NCBI RefSeq assembly: GCF_000208745.1
Contig: NC_030852.1
Location: forward strand, 27,871,293 to 27,935,292
DNA from: Theobroma cacao
Taxonomy: Eukaryota > Streptophyta > Magnoliopsida > Malvales > Malvaceae
Direction of reading: 5' to 3'
DNA length: 64,000 bases
In this document: positions 38,829 through 51,545 of the stretch, piece by piece
How the letters are laid out: each line of letters starts with the position of its first letter
Position numbering within the stretch: the stretch's first letter is position 1
The notes under the pieces: generated by a model
Told to the model about the DNA's origin: nothing
The model's database searches: none
Seen by the model: the letters and a program-made list of their open reading frames with translations, nothing else
Translations under genes and position numbers: made by a program

Positions 38829-39295
38829 TTCAAAAAACCATAAAATCAATTCAATAATTCTAAAATCGGTTTGACAAATTCTAAAATTGTTTAAAAAAAA
38901 CTCTAAACCGGTTCATAAAATGATAAACTAATTCAATAAACCCTAAAATTGATTCATCACCTTAAAACTAATTTGACAAATCCTAAAACCGATTAAAAAA
39001 ATCTTCAAATCAGTTCATGAAACTTTGAAATCAATAAAACAAACTTTAAAATCATTCAGCAAACCCTTAAGCTAGTTCAACAGATCTTAAAATTAATTCA
39101 ATAAACTCTAAAATCGATTCACAAAATCATAATACCAATTCAATAAACCCTCGAATCGATTCAACAAACCTTAAAACTAATTCGGTAAATTTTAAAATCG
39201 ATTCAAAAAGCCCTCCATCATATTCATGAAATCCTAAAATTAATTTGAAAACCCTTGAACCAATTTAGAAAACCTTAAAAATTGATTCTATTTTC
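38829..39295. repeat. Degenerate ~21-bp minisatellite, about 22 units
   Basis: The block is an imperfect tandem array of units like TTCAATAAACCCTAAAATCGA, with variants such as TTGACAAATCCTAAAACCGA and TTCAACAAACCTTAAAACTAA. Spacing stays near 20-22 bp throughout. Units contain many stop codons in all frames, so it is non-coding. The embedded CCCTAAA resembles the plant telomere repeat, but the array is not telomeric in period. Confidence 0.75.
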
Positions 39296-40582
39296 TTCAA
39301 AAAATGGTTTAGTGAACTTTTAAACTAGTACCGTTTCCTAGGACTCCGAGGGTGAATCTTATTCCACTTTCCTTTGAAAAAAAACAAGACAGAAACCGCC
39401 CTCCATGAAAGATAAAGTAAATATAAAAGTGTCCAAAAAATAAAAGATAAAGTGATGTTTAAATTAAAATACGACAATGTATCATTGGACAAAAAAGGCA
39501 CTAAAGAACCCATGATAACTAAAGCAAACGACTTAATGGGTATTAAACAGTCAAAAGGAGCGACGGGGGCCATTTTATTTCCAAAAAGCAAGTGCCCTTG
39601 GTCCTAAGAAACAACCCATAATTTTCTTAATACCCCACCACGGGTTTATCCCAAAATCAGGCCTAGGATTAGGGATCTATAATTCTATATATCCGACTAA
39701 TGACCCGTTTGGCTTTGTATTTTCGATGTCAAAAATTATTTTTGTCCCACATGCAATGTCAATTGCATATTGATTTGGATCAAAAAGTATTTTTCATTGT
39801 ATTTTTTAATTAATTGTTTTTGTATTCGTCAAAATTACTTTTAGTATTAAATTATAAAATATTTATTTATATTTTAATTAAAAGTTATCTTTTAAATCAT
39901 TGAAATTGAATTTAAAATAAAATTTTAGTGCATTACAAAAAAATAAAAATATTTTTAGTTTGAAATAATATTAATTTTAAAAAGTTCCAGACATTTTTTT
40001 TGTACGTTTTAAAATTTAATATCACAATAATTTATTTTTGATACATCCTAACAATAATAACTTAAAAATATGTAAAAAATGACTCATTTTTTATTTTTTA
40101 ACCTCATGTTATATTTAAACATTTTTACTCTTCGCAACATTTTTTCCCTAACGATGTCAAACATTTAAAACTCTCAAATTACACTTTTACAGAGCAATTT
40201 TTTTACAGTACCTTGCACGTACACATTTCCCTACCAAAGTGATTTTAGATTTTCTTAAGCTTTTCACAAGTCCACAAAATAAAAGCCGAATTTCGAAGAA
40301 GAGCAAAGGAATTTTGAATATGTTTCTTCTCTAAAGAAGTTGAATTTCCGTATTCAAAAACAGACCATAACAGAAAATTAATCAAAAAATCAATTTCTAC
40401 ACCCTTTCTATATTTTTCCTCATTGCCAAATTAAAAATATTTGGAGGATTACTCTATGTATACCCATAACATTTTATGGTATACACATGACCAAAGTCAA
40501 ACTTTCTTGTGTGCATTCAATCCAACATGTTCCAAGTTTTGGTGCGTTGAAAATTATTTAATCCCACACTTACATCTTCATT

Positions 40583-40617
<35 letters not shown>

Positions 40618-42810
40618 TTACATGGTACTTGATAGATCATCCACTAATGCTTTGTCTACAATAAACAAAACATTTGAAGATTTCTTCACTTGCTCCTCCT
40701 TTTGCAGAGTCGTCAATGTTCCTGCCTAGACAACGTCCCGGCAACGTCTAAACTCCCATGTGTCAATTCTTTTTTATACATCTACACTGGTTTAAACCTA
40801 AGTCACGACAATTCTTCAATATTTGAGCATATTAAAAGTTATAATAATGCCAATGTTACCTTTAACGGACAAAAAGATACTTAAAGAATGAGAGAAGAAC
40901 AAGAAGAAGAAGTCTTGCATTATTGAACTTAGGGTGAAAAATTCCTCTTTGTACTTTTGATATCAAAGACCAATTCATGCACCATACTTATTAAATTCAT
41001 GACCAGACTTTTTCTTTGGCAATAGCATTGAAGGAGAAATTCTTTTCTTGGGCTCCTCTGCCCACATGCCATTTATGTTTCTCTTGTCGGTGGATCAAAC
41101 TTCATTATGCCCTTCTTTTGTGTGTGTGTGTGTGGAACGAAAGCATTTTTTTAATATGATGATACGTGTTTTCGATGATTAAGTTTCCTCAAAAAACCTT
41201 TAATTACTGTCCAAGCATCACAAAGATCTAACCGTCAAGCTTATAAAACTGGGATGCTATGTATTTCACATAAAAGCTTGTTACATTTTCATCATTTATG
41301 TAATTGGAATGATTTATTCATTCTCAAATGACTTTGCTAGTCTGGCTGGTTTCTACACCAAAAGACTTGTCCAATAAACACCTAAAATGCACAAATTATT
41401 GTTATTCTCAAATAATGTAATACCAAGGCCAAACAAATCAATTTCCTTGTATATGAATTACGAAGCTTCATCATGTGCAAACACGCATTGACCGTTCAAG
41501 TCATTTTTGATGTTACACATTGTGGGCTCAACTTGAAGCCCTTTCACCATTTATATTCTGCCAAGTGTCCAATTGCTAGCCAATTTGTCACCATTCTAAT
41601 GGCGCTCACCCAATAATTTTTCTTTACTTTGCCTCACAGAATTCCAAAAGCAAATTTGTCGCCATTGCTCGAATGTTAGGGGGGCCCTTCGTTCTCTTAG
41701 GACCCATCTCAGAGTGTGCCACGTACGTCCCGACAGCTAGCCACAGCTGCACCGGATCCCACCTCCCACTTGCCAGCTTAATGAATTTGTAATAGGAATT
41801 GAAGCCCGCTTAAGGTGTTTTAAAACCATTAGATTAATGGTTAAAACGATCTCGATCTCGCCTATCAACGACGGAATCTAACAGGTGTCAAGGTTTTCGT
41901 TAGACCCCACAGTCTGATCTCCACGTGGCGAAGTTTGCGTCATGAGTCATCTCTAGGAGCTTGGACTTTTAAGTGTTTCATCATCACAATGACCCTGGAC
42001 GCTGTAGTATTTGGAAATTAAGAGTTGAAAATTGTATACAAAAAAAAAAAAAAAAGTCGAGTATGCGTTACTACTCAAATGTAAAAAGATCTTTTTACTT
42101 GGAAACAATTTTTTTAAAATATTGCTGATTTAAATATTATTCAACGTGTAATAGATTGTACACTTAAAATACTCAATAATCTTAAAAGTAAGTTAAAATT
42201 ATAAAGATTGAATAAAGAGTAACATACTTTTAATGTTCAATAATTAGTAATTACATTTTTTATTTAATATAGATTTTAGTAACCAATTTTTATGCTATTC
42301 ATTTTTTTAATCGAATTCTGTACAAGCTAATATCAATGTAAATTTTTAACTCAAGTAACTGAAAACTTCCCCTGCCGTCATGGATTTTCCATTTTTACTT
42401 GCCTTTAGCTCATTATGGTACAGTACTTTCCTTTTTCCCTGAAGCAGAAAAAAGAACAGAAAGAGAAACGCTTTTAAGTTAATATACAGCCAGGTGTCAG
42501 TCATAGAAGGCTCCACACTCTGTCGGTTGCCCCGGCAGCCGGTAACGCCAAGCCACCTGGCCTTTTTCTCCCCGCTACCATTTTAGCCTTGAAAGTCCCG
42601 TATACAAATACCACGTCCTCCAAGTTCTCGAGGTCTTGAACTCTTACCAAAAAGGAAAGACTAATAAAACTGCAGCCCCACTTAGCCACTTTACACGCTC
42701 CATGCTCAGAAACTATAGACCGTCCGACACCGGTCCTCACTCGCACCAATTTTTTCCGGTCGGTTGCTTCCGCCTAAACCTCAGAAAAAGCTGCTCCCAA
42801 AGAGATCTTG
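39296..42810. other. Intergenic region and XLT2 promoter
   Basis: No gene is supported. 39.7-40.4 kb looks like a degraded MITE, but no clear terminal repeat could be matched. A TA microsatellite lies at about 40585-40608 and a TG run near 41119-41132. A palindromic CCACGTGG G-box lies near 41932, about 880 bp upstream of XLT2. The region just before 42811 is C-rich and probably the XLT2 leader. Confidence 0.5.
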
Positions 42811-44400
42811 ATGCTTCCAATATCAACCCCAAAATCCCCTTGTTTTCCCAACTCCAGCACCCCCATACCGTCCCCTAAAAAACCCCAAACCCCCGAACTC
42901 AGTTCAATCGAACGCAAAAACTCCTCCAACTCTCTCCATTTGCAACCTTATATCTTTCTACCTAGCCATCACCGCTTATGGCTACTCTTTTTCATCATCT
43001 CACTCCAGATAATCCTCCTCCTCATGGCTCGCGCCCTCCCTTTCTCCCATCGCCGAACCCACTTCCCTTCCCCTTTATCCGCCGATCATCACCTCCTCCA
43101 AAATTCGGCTAACATTTCGTCAACCCTTTCCTCTTCCTCCCACAACCTACAAGCTGCCGACATTTCGATTTCGTCCACTGTTTCACAACCCGACCAGTGT
43201 TCTTCCGGCCGTATATTCGTCTACAACTTGCCGGCTGTTTTCAACAAAGAGTTGTTAGATAATTGTGCCAAGTTGGACCCATGGCATTCACGTTGCGAAG
43301 CTTTATCCAACGACGGATTCGGGAGAAAAGCCACGGGATTATCTGGCATCATACCGAAGGATTTACTCCCAGCATGGTACTGGACCGACCAGTTCGCCAT
43401 GGAAATTATTTACCACAACCGTGTTCTAAACCACAAGTGCCGCACGATGGAACCCGATTCCGCAACGGCGTTTTACATTCCGTTTTACGCGGGCCTCGCC
43501 GTGGGGAAACACTTATGGTTCAATTATAGTTCAAAAGATCGTGATCGTTACTGCGAGATGATATTGAGTTGGGTGCAAGATCAACCGTACTGGAACAGTT
43601 CCAACGGCTGGGATCATTTCATGACGATGGGGCGCATCACATGGGATTTCCGGCGGTCCAAAAACGAAGAATGGGGCTCCAGATGTATTTACATGCCAGG
43701 TATGAGAAATATCACGCGCCTTTTGATTGAACGAAACCCCTGGGACTATTTCGACGTCGGTGTGCCTTACCCGACTGGATTCCATCCCAGAACGGACTCC
43801 GACGTCTTGCAATGGCAAGACTTCGTCCGTAACCGTGACCGCAAAACCCTTTTCAGCTTCGCCGGAGCGCCACGTGGCGCCGTCAAGAACGACTTCAGAG
43901 GCTTGCTGTTGAGCCATTGCAAGAACGCGTCGGGGTTATGCGAGGCCGTCAACTGTGCGAGTACCCGCTGCTCCAACGGCAGTTCCGCGATCCTCGAAAC
44001 GTTTTTGGATTCCGATTTTTGCTTGCAGCCGAGAGGCGACAGTTTCACCCGCCGGTCAATTTTTGACTGCATGGTGGCCGGTTCGATCCCGGTTTTTTTC
44101 TGGCATCGAACGGCTTACCTTCAGTACCAGTGGTTTTTACCGAGTGATCCCAAGAGTTATTCTGTTTTTATCCACCGTAACGAGGTAAAAAACGGGACAT
44201 CTATTAAAAGCGTGCTTGAAAGTTACAGTAGAGAAGAGGTGAAAATAATGAGGGAGAAAGTGATCGAATATATTCCTAAGTTAGTTTATGCAGAACCTCG
44301 AAAGGGTTTGGAGAGTATAAAGGATGCATTCGATGTTGCCATTGATGGAGTATTAAATAGAATTGAGGAGCAAGAGCAGCCAGGATACAAGTGGAAATGA
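42811..44400 (+). CDS. XLT2: Xyloglucan galactosyltransferase, GT47 family (XLT2 type)
   Basis: Golgi type II membrane enzyme that adds galactose to xyloglucan side chains. One uninterrupted exon encodes 529 residues from the ATG at 42811 (MLPIST). A short Ser/Pro-rich cytosolic tail precedes a hydrophobic anchor (LWLLFFIISLQIILLL, about residues 54-69) and a variable stem. The exostosin-like GT47 domain starts at GRIFVYNLPAVF and includes WYWTDQF, AFYIPFYAGLAVGKHLW, GRITWDFRR, NPWDYFDVGVPYP and the signature LQPRGDSFTRRSIFDCMVAG followed by SIPVFFW. XLT2 is preferred over MUR3 because of the short N-terminal motif and because ERL1 and ATS3 are neighbours, as in Arabidopsis. Other GT47 MUR3-clade members remain possible. 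A broken paralogue lies 3 kb downstream. Confidence 0.9.
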   Translation: MLPISTPKSPCFPNSSTPIPSPKKPQTPELSSIERKNSSNSLHLQPYIFLPSHHRLWLLFFIISLQIILLLMARALPFSHRRTHFPSPLSADHHLLQNSANISSTLSSSSHNLQAADISISSTVSQPDQCSSGRIFVYNLPAVFNKELLDNCAKLDPWHSRCEALSNDGFGRKATGLSGIIPKDLLPAWYWTDQFAMEIIYHNRVLNHKCRTMEPDSATAFYIPFYAGLAVGKHLWFNYSSKDRDRYCEMILSWVQDQPYWNSSNGWDHFMTMGRITWDFRRSKNEEWGSRCIYMPGMRNITRLLIERNPWDYFDVGVPYPTGFHPRTDSDVLQWQDFVRNRDRKTLFSFAGAPRGAVKNDFRGLLLSHCKNASGLCEAVNCASTRCSNGSSAILETFLDSDFCLQPRGDSFTRRSIFDCMVAGSIPVFFWHRTAYLQYQWFLPSDPKSYSVFIHRNEVKNGTSIKSVLESYSREEVKIMREKVIEYIPKLVYAEPRKGLESIKDAFDVAIDGVLNRIEEQEQPGYKWK

Positions 44401-47391
44401 TTTACAAGGTGAGGGTAAAAAAGAATGGACAAAATAGGATTATACCCAATATAAAGGTTTTCAGAGTAGAATTTCTTTTTATTTATTTAATTTTTATAGA
44501 ATGTGATAGAGGCATGTCTATTCTTTCCCACATTGTTGTAATTTGTATTTTTGTACACATATAATAATAATAACAATATAGTAGTATTTTTCTTTTTCTT
44601 TTATGGGATGTATTATTTATGAGTTATTACGGATATAACTTTTTGGTTGGAGAGATGTATGCCAGAGATTCAGTATTATTACTGGTGCAGCAGTTGGGGA
44701 GGTTTTACAGTTGAAGCTGGGTAGTGCTTGCTGCTGGCCTTTTTACCAGAAGGATGAGGATCGTGTAATAATGAGGAAGGACCAACAGGTTTGGGGTGGT
44801 CCTGTAATCTTTGGCTGGCTGGAAGCTTAAGGAGGACTGGGCCAATACTGATGGGTGGAGTGGGACAAGCACGATAAGCATGCAAGGACAACTGAGATTT
44901 TTGGGAAGCACGTGTAATATGATTTTTGAGATTTCATTTCATTGCACCATTAAAAATTATATATATTTAATTTATGGTGAGTTTGATTTGTTAAGGTATA
45001 TCTTCTTCACAATCTACATTGTTTATAATTTTCTTCAAATTTTTTTTTTCTAAAGTTTTTCAAGTTCCCATTTCTCTGGTTTGTTTGTTTTTGGTTTGGT
45101 TTCATTCTTTCAGATGTAGTAGTCGTATAAAAACTGGTTGGATTGAGCAGTGTTGTGCAGGTGGCACAACTCGTACGCGGCAGCGGCGGCACTGAAGACC
45201 CCGACTAACTGAAGTTGGAAAAGGGTATCGTTTTTCCCAAATTGGAATATGATTGGAATTTGTCATAATTGGGTAAAAAACAAAAGTGAAACATTTCACA
45301 ATAGCTTACTATATAATATGCACATTATTATTATTATTATTATAATATATGCTATCAGGTTCTTGTTGAGATTTAAGCCAGTGTTTGGTAGGTGGTGCTT
45401 TTTACATGCGAATATAAGAAGCTGAACCATCTTTAATGGTGGGCCTCTCGGTCTCAGGGGAAAAAAAGGCATAAAAACAACAAGGAATCTCAATCTTTTG
45501 TTACTTTTCTTTCTCTCAAGCCACTGCAGCTCTGCTCTTCTACATATAAAAATACTGTAGGCCCCCCACAAGGAGAAAACAATAGAATTTCACAACCTTT
45601 TCTAATTAAGTGAATACGTTAAATCACACTATCTCTGATGGAGGAATTATTCTTGTTGAAGCGTAAGCAACAACCAGCAATAAAACTAGGTAAACATAAA
45701 TTATTGTATAACAGATAGTAAGACAATGGGGCAGTACTGTGGAGTTCTGTTTAGGTCAGTTTCAACTTTCATCAGAGCTAGGTTAAAAGTAGATAAACGA
45801 TAGCAACATTTAATTTTACTGATTATAACGGCTACATAAACAAATCATTTGAATCTAGAAAAGCCCAGGTGAACACTGACAATCGAGCTCCTAATCTCCT
45901 AATTTCAACATTTTAATAGTTAAAAGCGATTACTAGTAAAATATATTATTGTTAGGAACAGAATAAAAAATATTTTAAAAAATCAGTTTTACATGACACG
46001 AGTCATCGGCGACAATCAAGGTTAGAAGGTAGATTGCATCTGAATGAAAGTGATTTGGCACTCAAATTAAATTCGTTTTCAACGGGTGAAATTTATTTAT
46101 GTTGAATGCGACTCGCTAGTCGCTAGCTAGCTATAATGCCATGACAAGTTTTTGCTCAAATAGACGGTGACTAGTGACTGACACTGCTCTGCATTTGTTG
46201 CATTAACATGTGGAATTGTGTATGAATTAATAATTCCAGACTAGATTGGTTTAGAAGCTGTTGCCTGCTCCACATTTACAGGATTCGGGGCAAAAGAATG
46301 CCTCTCCAGGCATGCTAGAGATCGATTATCGATGGGCTGTGAAGACAAAATTCGACACGTAAGCTAATAAAATGGGCCTCCAACCTGGCTGAGAATGGAA
46401 GGAATTGGGTCCAGTACAATCAATCGTAATTTGAACTCAAATCCGTAACCCAGAGAAATTTTGTAGGTACTAGTTCAACAATTTTGTCTCGTACGGAGTA
46501 ATATTTAAAATATAAGTGCTAATAAATCTCTCAACCACATCAATGCATTTATAGGCCTGACCAATGAATAAATGGAAATTCATTGAAATTTTTCTCATTT
46601 TCTTAGTACGTTTTTGGGTTTTCTTTTTACGTTATTTTTTTATTTAACAGAAAAAAAAAAGGATTGGTTTATGATTTTATGAAATAATGATGTATCTACT
46701 TATTGTTAAATCAAATGTTAATTCTGTTTGTATACTTTATGGTTTACAAATCTACCAAATAAGGGTTCATCATTTAAAAGTAAAATTTTAAAAAATAAAA
46801 GCAAACATTTTGACAACATTGTGGATAGCAAATCATTTAATTATGTATAATTTTGATAAATGAAATCATGTAGGTATAAGTGGAAAAATTGAATGGTAAT
46901 CTTTTAAGTTTGAAGGCAATTGTGGATAGTGTTTAAATATTACTATTTATTGTTGTTTTGGTTGATTTCTTTCTACATATATTTGGTAAAATGATAAATT
47001 ATATTAAATGTGATCCATATAAATTTAGCAAGATTTAGAAACGGCTTTTAGATTACATTTCGCGAGGTTTTCCATTAAAAAAATCAGATAAATACTAAAT
47101 TTTTAAAAACAATTTGATTTTTTGAAAAATCTTGATACATAGATAAATCATATAAAATTTCAAATAATTTGAATTTGTTTTGATGTTTTATTCAAATAAA
47201 GACTTTTATTGAAAATTCAAATAAAATTCACTGTGTAATATATATTGATCAAATTTTGTGCATAGATGTTCTTTTTAATTAATTTCTTACATATTATTAA
47301 TTTTTGCATTAAATTATATCAATTTATTGGTTTTAATTTGAAATTTTAATTTTTAATTAATCAAATTTAAAGAAGAACCTTAGGAACTTTT
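44401..47391. other. Intergenic region between XLT2 and its pseudogene
   Basis: Begins with XLT2 3'UTR. Short frames at 44679-45571 on both strands lack recognisable features. 46.5-47.35 kb is AT-rich. I looked for the missing 5' half of the downstream paralogue and did not see it. Confidence 0.5.
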
Positions 47392-48516
47392 GACCTCCAT
47401 CTCCTGGCTCGATGCTCTCCTCCATGACCATTCCTCAACAAGGGGCTTGGCTGGAGAGCCACCGAGCTGGGCTCCATCTTACCAAGGGGTCTGGTCCCAG
47501 CGTGGTGTTGGACTGACCAGTTTATGTTAGAAGTTATTTTTCATAACAGGGTTCTCAAGCACAAGTGTAGAACATTGGAACCGGAATCTCCCACGGCCTT
47601 TTACATACCCTTTTATGGTGGACTTGCGGTGGGTAAATATCTTTGGTTCAATCACAGCGCCAAAGCCCGCGATGATGATTGCGCGAGGCTATTGAGCTTG
47701 GTCCAGGATCAACCCTACTGGAAAAGATCGAATGGGTGAGATCATTTCATCACGTTGGGACGCATCACGTGGGATTTTCGACGGCCTGCTGATAATGATT
47801 GGGGTTCCAGCTTCTTCAACATGCCAGCCATGCGGAATATTACTCGTCTCTTGATCGAGAAAAACCCCTGGGACTACCGTGACATAGGTGTTCCTTACCC
47901 TACTGACCCAAGATCAGTCTCTGATATATTACAGTGGCAAAACTATGTTCGTAGACAGAACCGCGAAAAACTCTTCTGTTTTGCCGGCGGGACACGGTGG
48001 AAAATCAAGAACGATTTCCGCGGAATCTTACTGAGTCACTGTCAAAGCGAGTCGGGCTCGTGTCAAGTTATAGACTGCGCTGGGTCTCGTTGCGCCGGTG
48101 GTAAGGGTAACACAGCGGTTCTTAAGGCCTTTTTGGGCTCTGATTTTTGCTTGCAACCAAGAGGTGATAGCTTTACGAGGAGGTCTGTTTTTGACTGCAT
48201 GGTGGCCGGTTCGATCGCTGTATTTTTCTGGAAACGAACGGCTTATGATCAATACGAGTGGTTCTTACCTAGTGAACCAGAGAGTTTCTCTGTTTATATA
48301 GACCATGAAAAGGTGAAAATGGGTACTTCGACTAAGGGTGTGCTTGAGAAGTATAGCAGAGAAGAAGCGAGGAGAATGAGGGAAAAGGTGATTGAGAATA
48401 TACCAAAGCTTGTCTATGCAAAACCTGAAAAGGGCTTGGAGAGTACGGAAGATGCATTTGACGTTGCTCTTTCAGGGGTGTTGAGAAGATCAAGGGGCAG
48501 CGGAATTAAAAGATGA
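47392..48516 (+). pseudogene. 5'-truncated XLT2 paralogue with premature stop
   Basis: Clearly homologous to the intact XLT2 gene just upstream. Similarity starts in degraded form near 47392 (counterparts of DPWHSRC and of NDGFGRKATGLSGIIPKD, with a stop and indels), then runs collinearly from WCWTDQF to the C terminus. The cytosolic tail, membrane anchor, stem and first quarter of the catalytic domain are missing. A TGA at 47737-47739 replaces the Trp codon of the conserved NGWDHF motif. After it, 259 codons remain open to the stop at 48514-48516 and keep the LQPRGDSFTRRSVFDCMVAG signature. No alternative start or intron rescues it. It looks like a tandem duplicate that lost its 5' half and later decayed. 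Confidence 0.88.
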
Positions 48517-50037
48517 TGCTAATTTCAATTTTTTGATTCGTTTTCTTATACTGTTATATTGCTGGATCAACATATATTCAAAAGCGAGAAGGAAAACTTT
48601 GTTACTAGGAGTCAAGAGAACCTGTTCTCTTCTAGCATTAACAGGTTGTGCATCTGTTTTGGCTGGGATCTTGGAAACATATATTTGCGAAGGACAAAAC
48701 AGAGTACTTTCCGTCTTGTTTTTCTGAAAGTTGGGGACGGGGGAGTCGAGTTTGGGCTGCGTCCTTTTGCTCTTGAATGCTTTTCATTGGGTCGACGTGC
48801 TGTTCTTGATCATCCTTGTTAGCCACAATTTGTAAAGATTCGTTGTAGCCCAACCTCACTCGGCAAATAAAAGGTGCAACCCAGTTGCCACGATTTGTCC
48901 AGGCTTGCCTTCGTTGTCTCGCCTGGGTGGCATCAAGGCCTAATCTTCTTGCGCGACTGAACAGCCCATCTTGAGATGAGATCGACTTGCGTAAATGATG
49001 TCAAACTCAAATGGTGGCTTCACATCAATACATCTGTGCAAAAAGACAAAATAGTTGTCTTTTGGAAGTTCACCTTTCATCAAGCCGGCCCTTTTTTATT
49101 TTTATTTTTTAAACTTCGTCAAGGAAACTGCAGCTCCCCTATTTATTATCTCTTTCACTTCAAAAAATAGTACCGCATTGTTATTTTGGATAATTACTTA
49201 TAATTAAAGTAAAATTTGAAAGTTTTAATTTTATTAAATAAAAAATTAAGGAATTAACAATATTAAGTCAAATACAATGATTTCATCTAAATATTTGGTT
49301 GTTCACAATAATAAAATTTTGAAAAATATTCGTTATTTTTCTATTGAAAATATGAAAATAAAATCTAAAAACAAAATTAGTTATTTCACAAAGCAAGGTA
49401 TGATGTTTTAAATAATTTATGAATTATTTAATTTTGTATTATATTTAATTAAATTTATATATTTTTTTTATTAAATAAATTTTTATAATTAAAAATTAAT
49501 TAATTATTATTAATTAAAATATTATTTGATAATTTTATACACATGATATTGACGTGAATAATAAAAATATTAATTGTATTATAAAGTTATATTAATATGT
49601 TATGATTTATTATAATATATTAATATATCACGTTAATATTAAGTAATATAAAATAATAAATAATATTTAATTTTAAAAGTTTAAAATAATTTATAAATTT
49701 TTTAAATATTAATTTTTTTTTTAAATTTCAAAGAAAAAAAAATACTAAAAAAAGGTGCCAAGAGAAAAACATTAGTTGATGCGGCCGGCACCATAAACTG
49801 AAGCTAATCCACATATTTGGGAGTTCTGGAAAGGACTTAACAAGACACTAACAAACAAAGCTGAAAGACAGGTTTGCCCTTATCCACGACAATCCTTCCC
49901 TTTGTTTGACATTCATAAATGTGCTCTTTTAGTTCTTTTCCTTTTCCCTCTTCATTTTCATCCATTATCCATCTTTCTTCTTCTTTTTATCCAGCAAAAG
50001 AAGGGTTTTTTTTTATTATTATTATTTTAAAGCGAAC
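48517..50037. other. Intergenic region upstream of the ATS3-like gene
   Basis: 48.5-49.1 kb has near-neutral composition with short frames on both strands that I cannot assign. 49.2-49.74 kb is strongly AT-rich. The last ~200 bp are pyrimidine-rich (CTTTTCCTTTTCCC, TTCTTCTTC) and probably form the promoter and leader of the next gene. No gene is supported. Confidence 0.5.
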
Positions 50038-51545
50038 ATGAGTAGAACAGCCTTTGCTTTACTCTATTTTGGCTGCATATTCATCCTCTGTGAAGCCGAA
50101 TCGATCAGCCAGAAGCCTCAAGCTTTTGAGTCCTTCAACGTCAGTTATATACAGGTATCGTTACCAACAACCCCCTGTCAATAAAATTATCGTATTTGTT
50201 TGATTAATTTTGTTCTTATAAATGAAGTGTCTTTTTCCCCACATTTCTTATGACAACAAAAAAAATGAGAAAAGAATTTAGGGAGCTGTTCTTACTCGGT
50301 AGTTATTTCAACGAGCTGTTCCTCAACTAGTTACACTCGAGATCAGATCAGTATCGCTTTTGGGGATGCTTATGGTAATCAGGTTCGTCTTCTTTTTTCC
50401 CACTTCACGTTAATTTTTCAGTGGCATGCTTTTTCCCGTTTTAGCCTTTCAGATAATCTATTGCTATGGAAATTGAATTCCCTTGCTGGTGCTTTTCATG
50501 TTACTGTGAATTAAGATGTCTCTTTTTCCCATTTTTTTTTTTAAATTTCAAGTCAAACATAGATAAATTGGCTGAAGAAAGTAATTCTGGGGTGATAGTT
50601 ACTTCAGGAGAAAAATTAGAGTTTAATTAATATCTGCAACAATGAAACGAATTAAATCATTGTTAAAAATTCCAAGGAATAACTTTAAGTGGATCAAAGA
50701 TCACAAAATTTCCGTGAAATTTGTTTTGTTTTTCATCTGCTTAGGTTGATGTTGTAGGCTTGTAGGAAGATTCATAGCTTGCTTTTGGCCAATGGGAATT
50801 TGCATTTTTGGATAAAAAAAGGGGAAAACTTTGTGTACCAAATATCATAAATTTTTTGATGAAGTATCCATGGCTCAAGGTTAATCCATCTGCGGGTGAA
50901 TAAATGTTGCAGAGGGATGAATTAGGCAAGGATAATAATTGTATTCATAATATAATATATTATGGTCTTGTTTTAGAGCAGAACATATGTTATGTCTTAG
51001 AGATCAAATTCAAGTATGTTTTTGCACCTCAAAAATATGAAACAGCATTCACCCTGGAGGTTTTTTTGTTATTATCATACAAATTAATGTATAAAACCAT
51101 CTTCACAATTTGGTACTTGAGATGCTTTATGATGTATTAAATTTTTAGGACATATATGAAACTGATATGTTGAAGAAGGTATTGATTGTAGGTATTTGTG
51201 ATTGTTTCCCCTGATAATCAGATATATGTACCGAGGTTGGATGATCCATCCACTAGGACATTTGAACAATGTTCTTCAGATACATTTGAGATATACGGAC
51301 CATGTGCATATCAGATCTGCTATGTTTATCTCTATCGATCTGGACCGGATGGTTGGAAGCCTGAGAGTGTGAAGATTTATGGTTATAATTCGAGGGCTGT
51401 TACTTTTTACTATGACACCTTCATTCCTAGTGACATTTGGTATGGATTTAATTATTGCAACACTGCTTCTTCTTCGCATCGACAGATTGGTCAGAGATCG
51501 TTCTTGTTTGTGATTATTTTGTTCGCTCTCTGTGCACTCTTATAA
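50038..51545 (+). CDS. ATS3B: Embryo-specific protein ATS3-like, secreted PLAT-domain protein
   Basis: Secreted plant protein with a single PLAT/LH2 beta-sandwich. ATS3 was first described as an embryo-expressed transcript; its biochemical role is unknown. Three exons, 50038-50154, 50275-50382 and 51222-51545, are all phase 0 and give 182 residues. Residues 1-20 form a signal peptide (FALLYFGCIFILC core). The ATS3 body follows: FNVSYIQ, NLGSCSYSVVISTSC, TRDQISIAFGDAYGNQIYVPRLDD and CYVYLYRSGPDGW, ending at WYGFNYC. Paired cysteines suggest disulfides. The C terminus after SSSHRQIGQRS is hydrophobic (FLFVIILFALCALL), resembling a GPI-attachment signal. ATS3B rather than ATS3 is chosen because XLT2 and RH7 flank it, as I recall for At5g62200. 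Confidence 0.9.

Noticed and set aside
39700..40350. Possible MITE beginning CCCGTTTGGC-like sequence
   Set aside because: I could not match a convincing inverted terminus or a target-site duplication.
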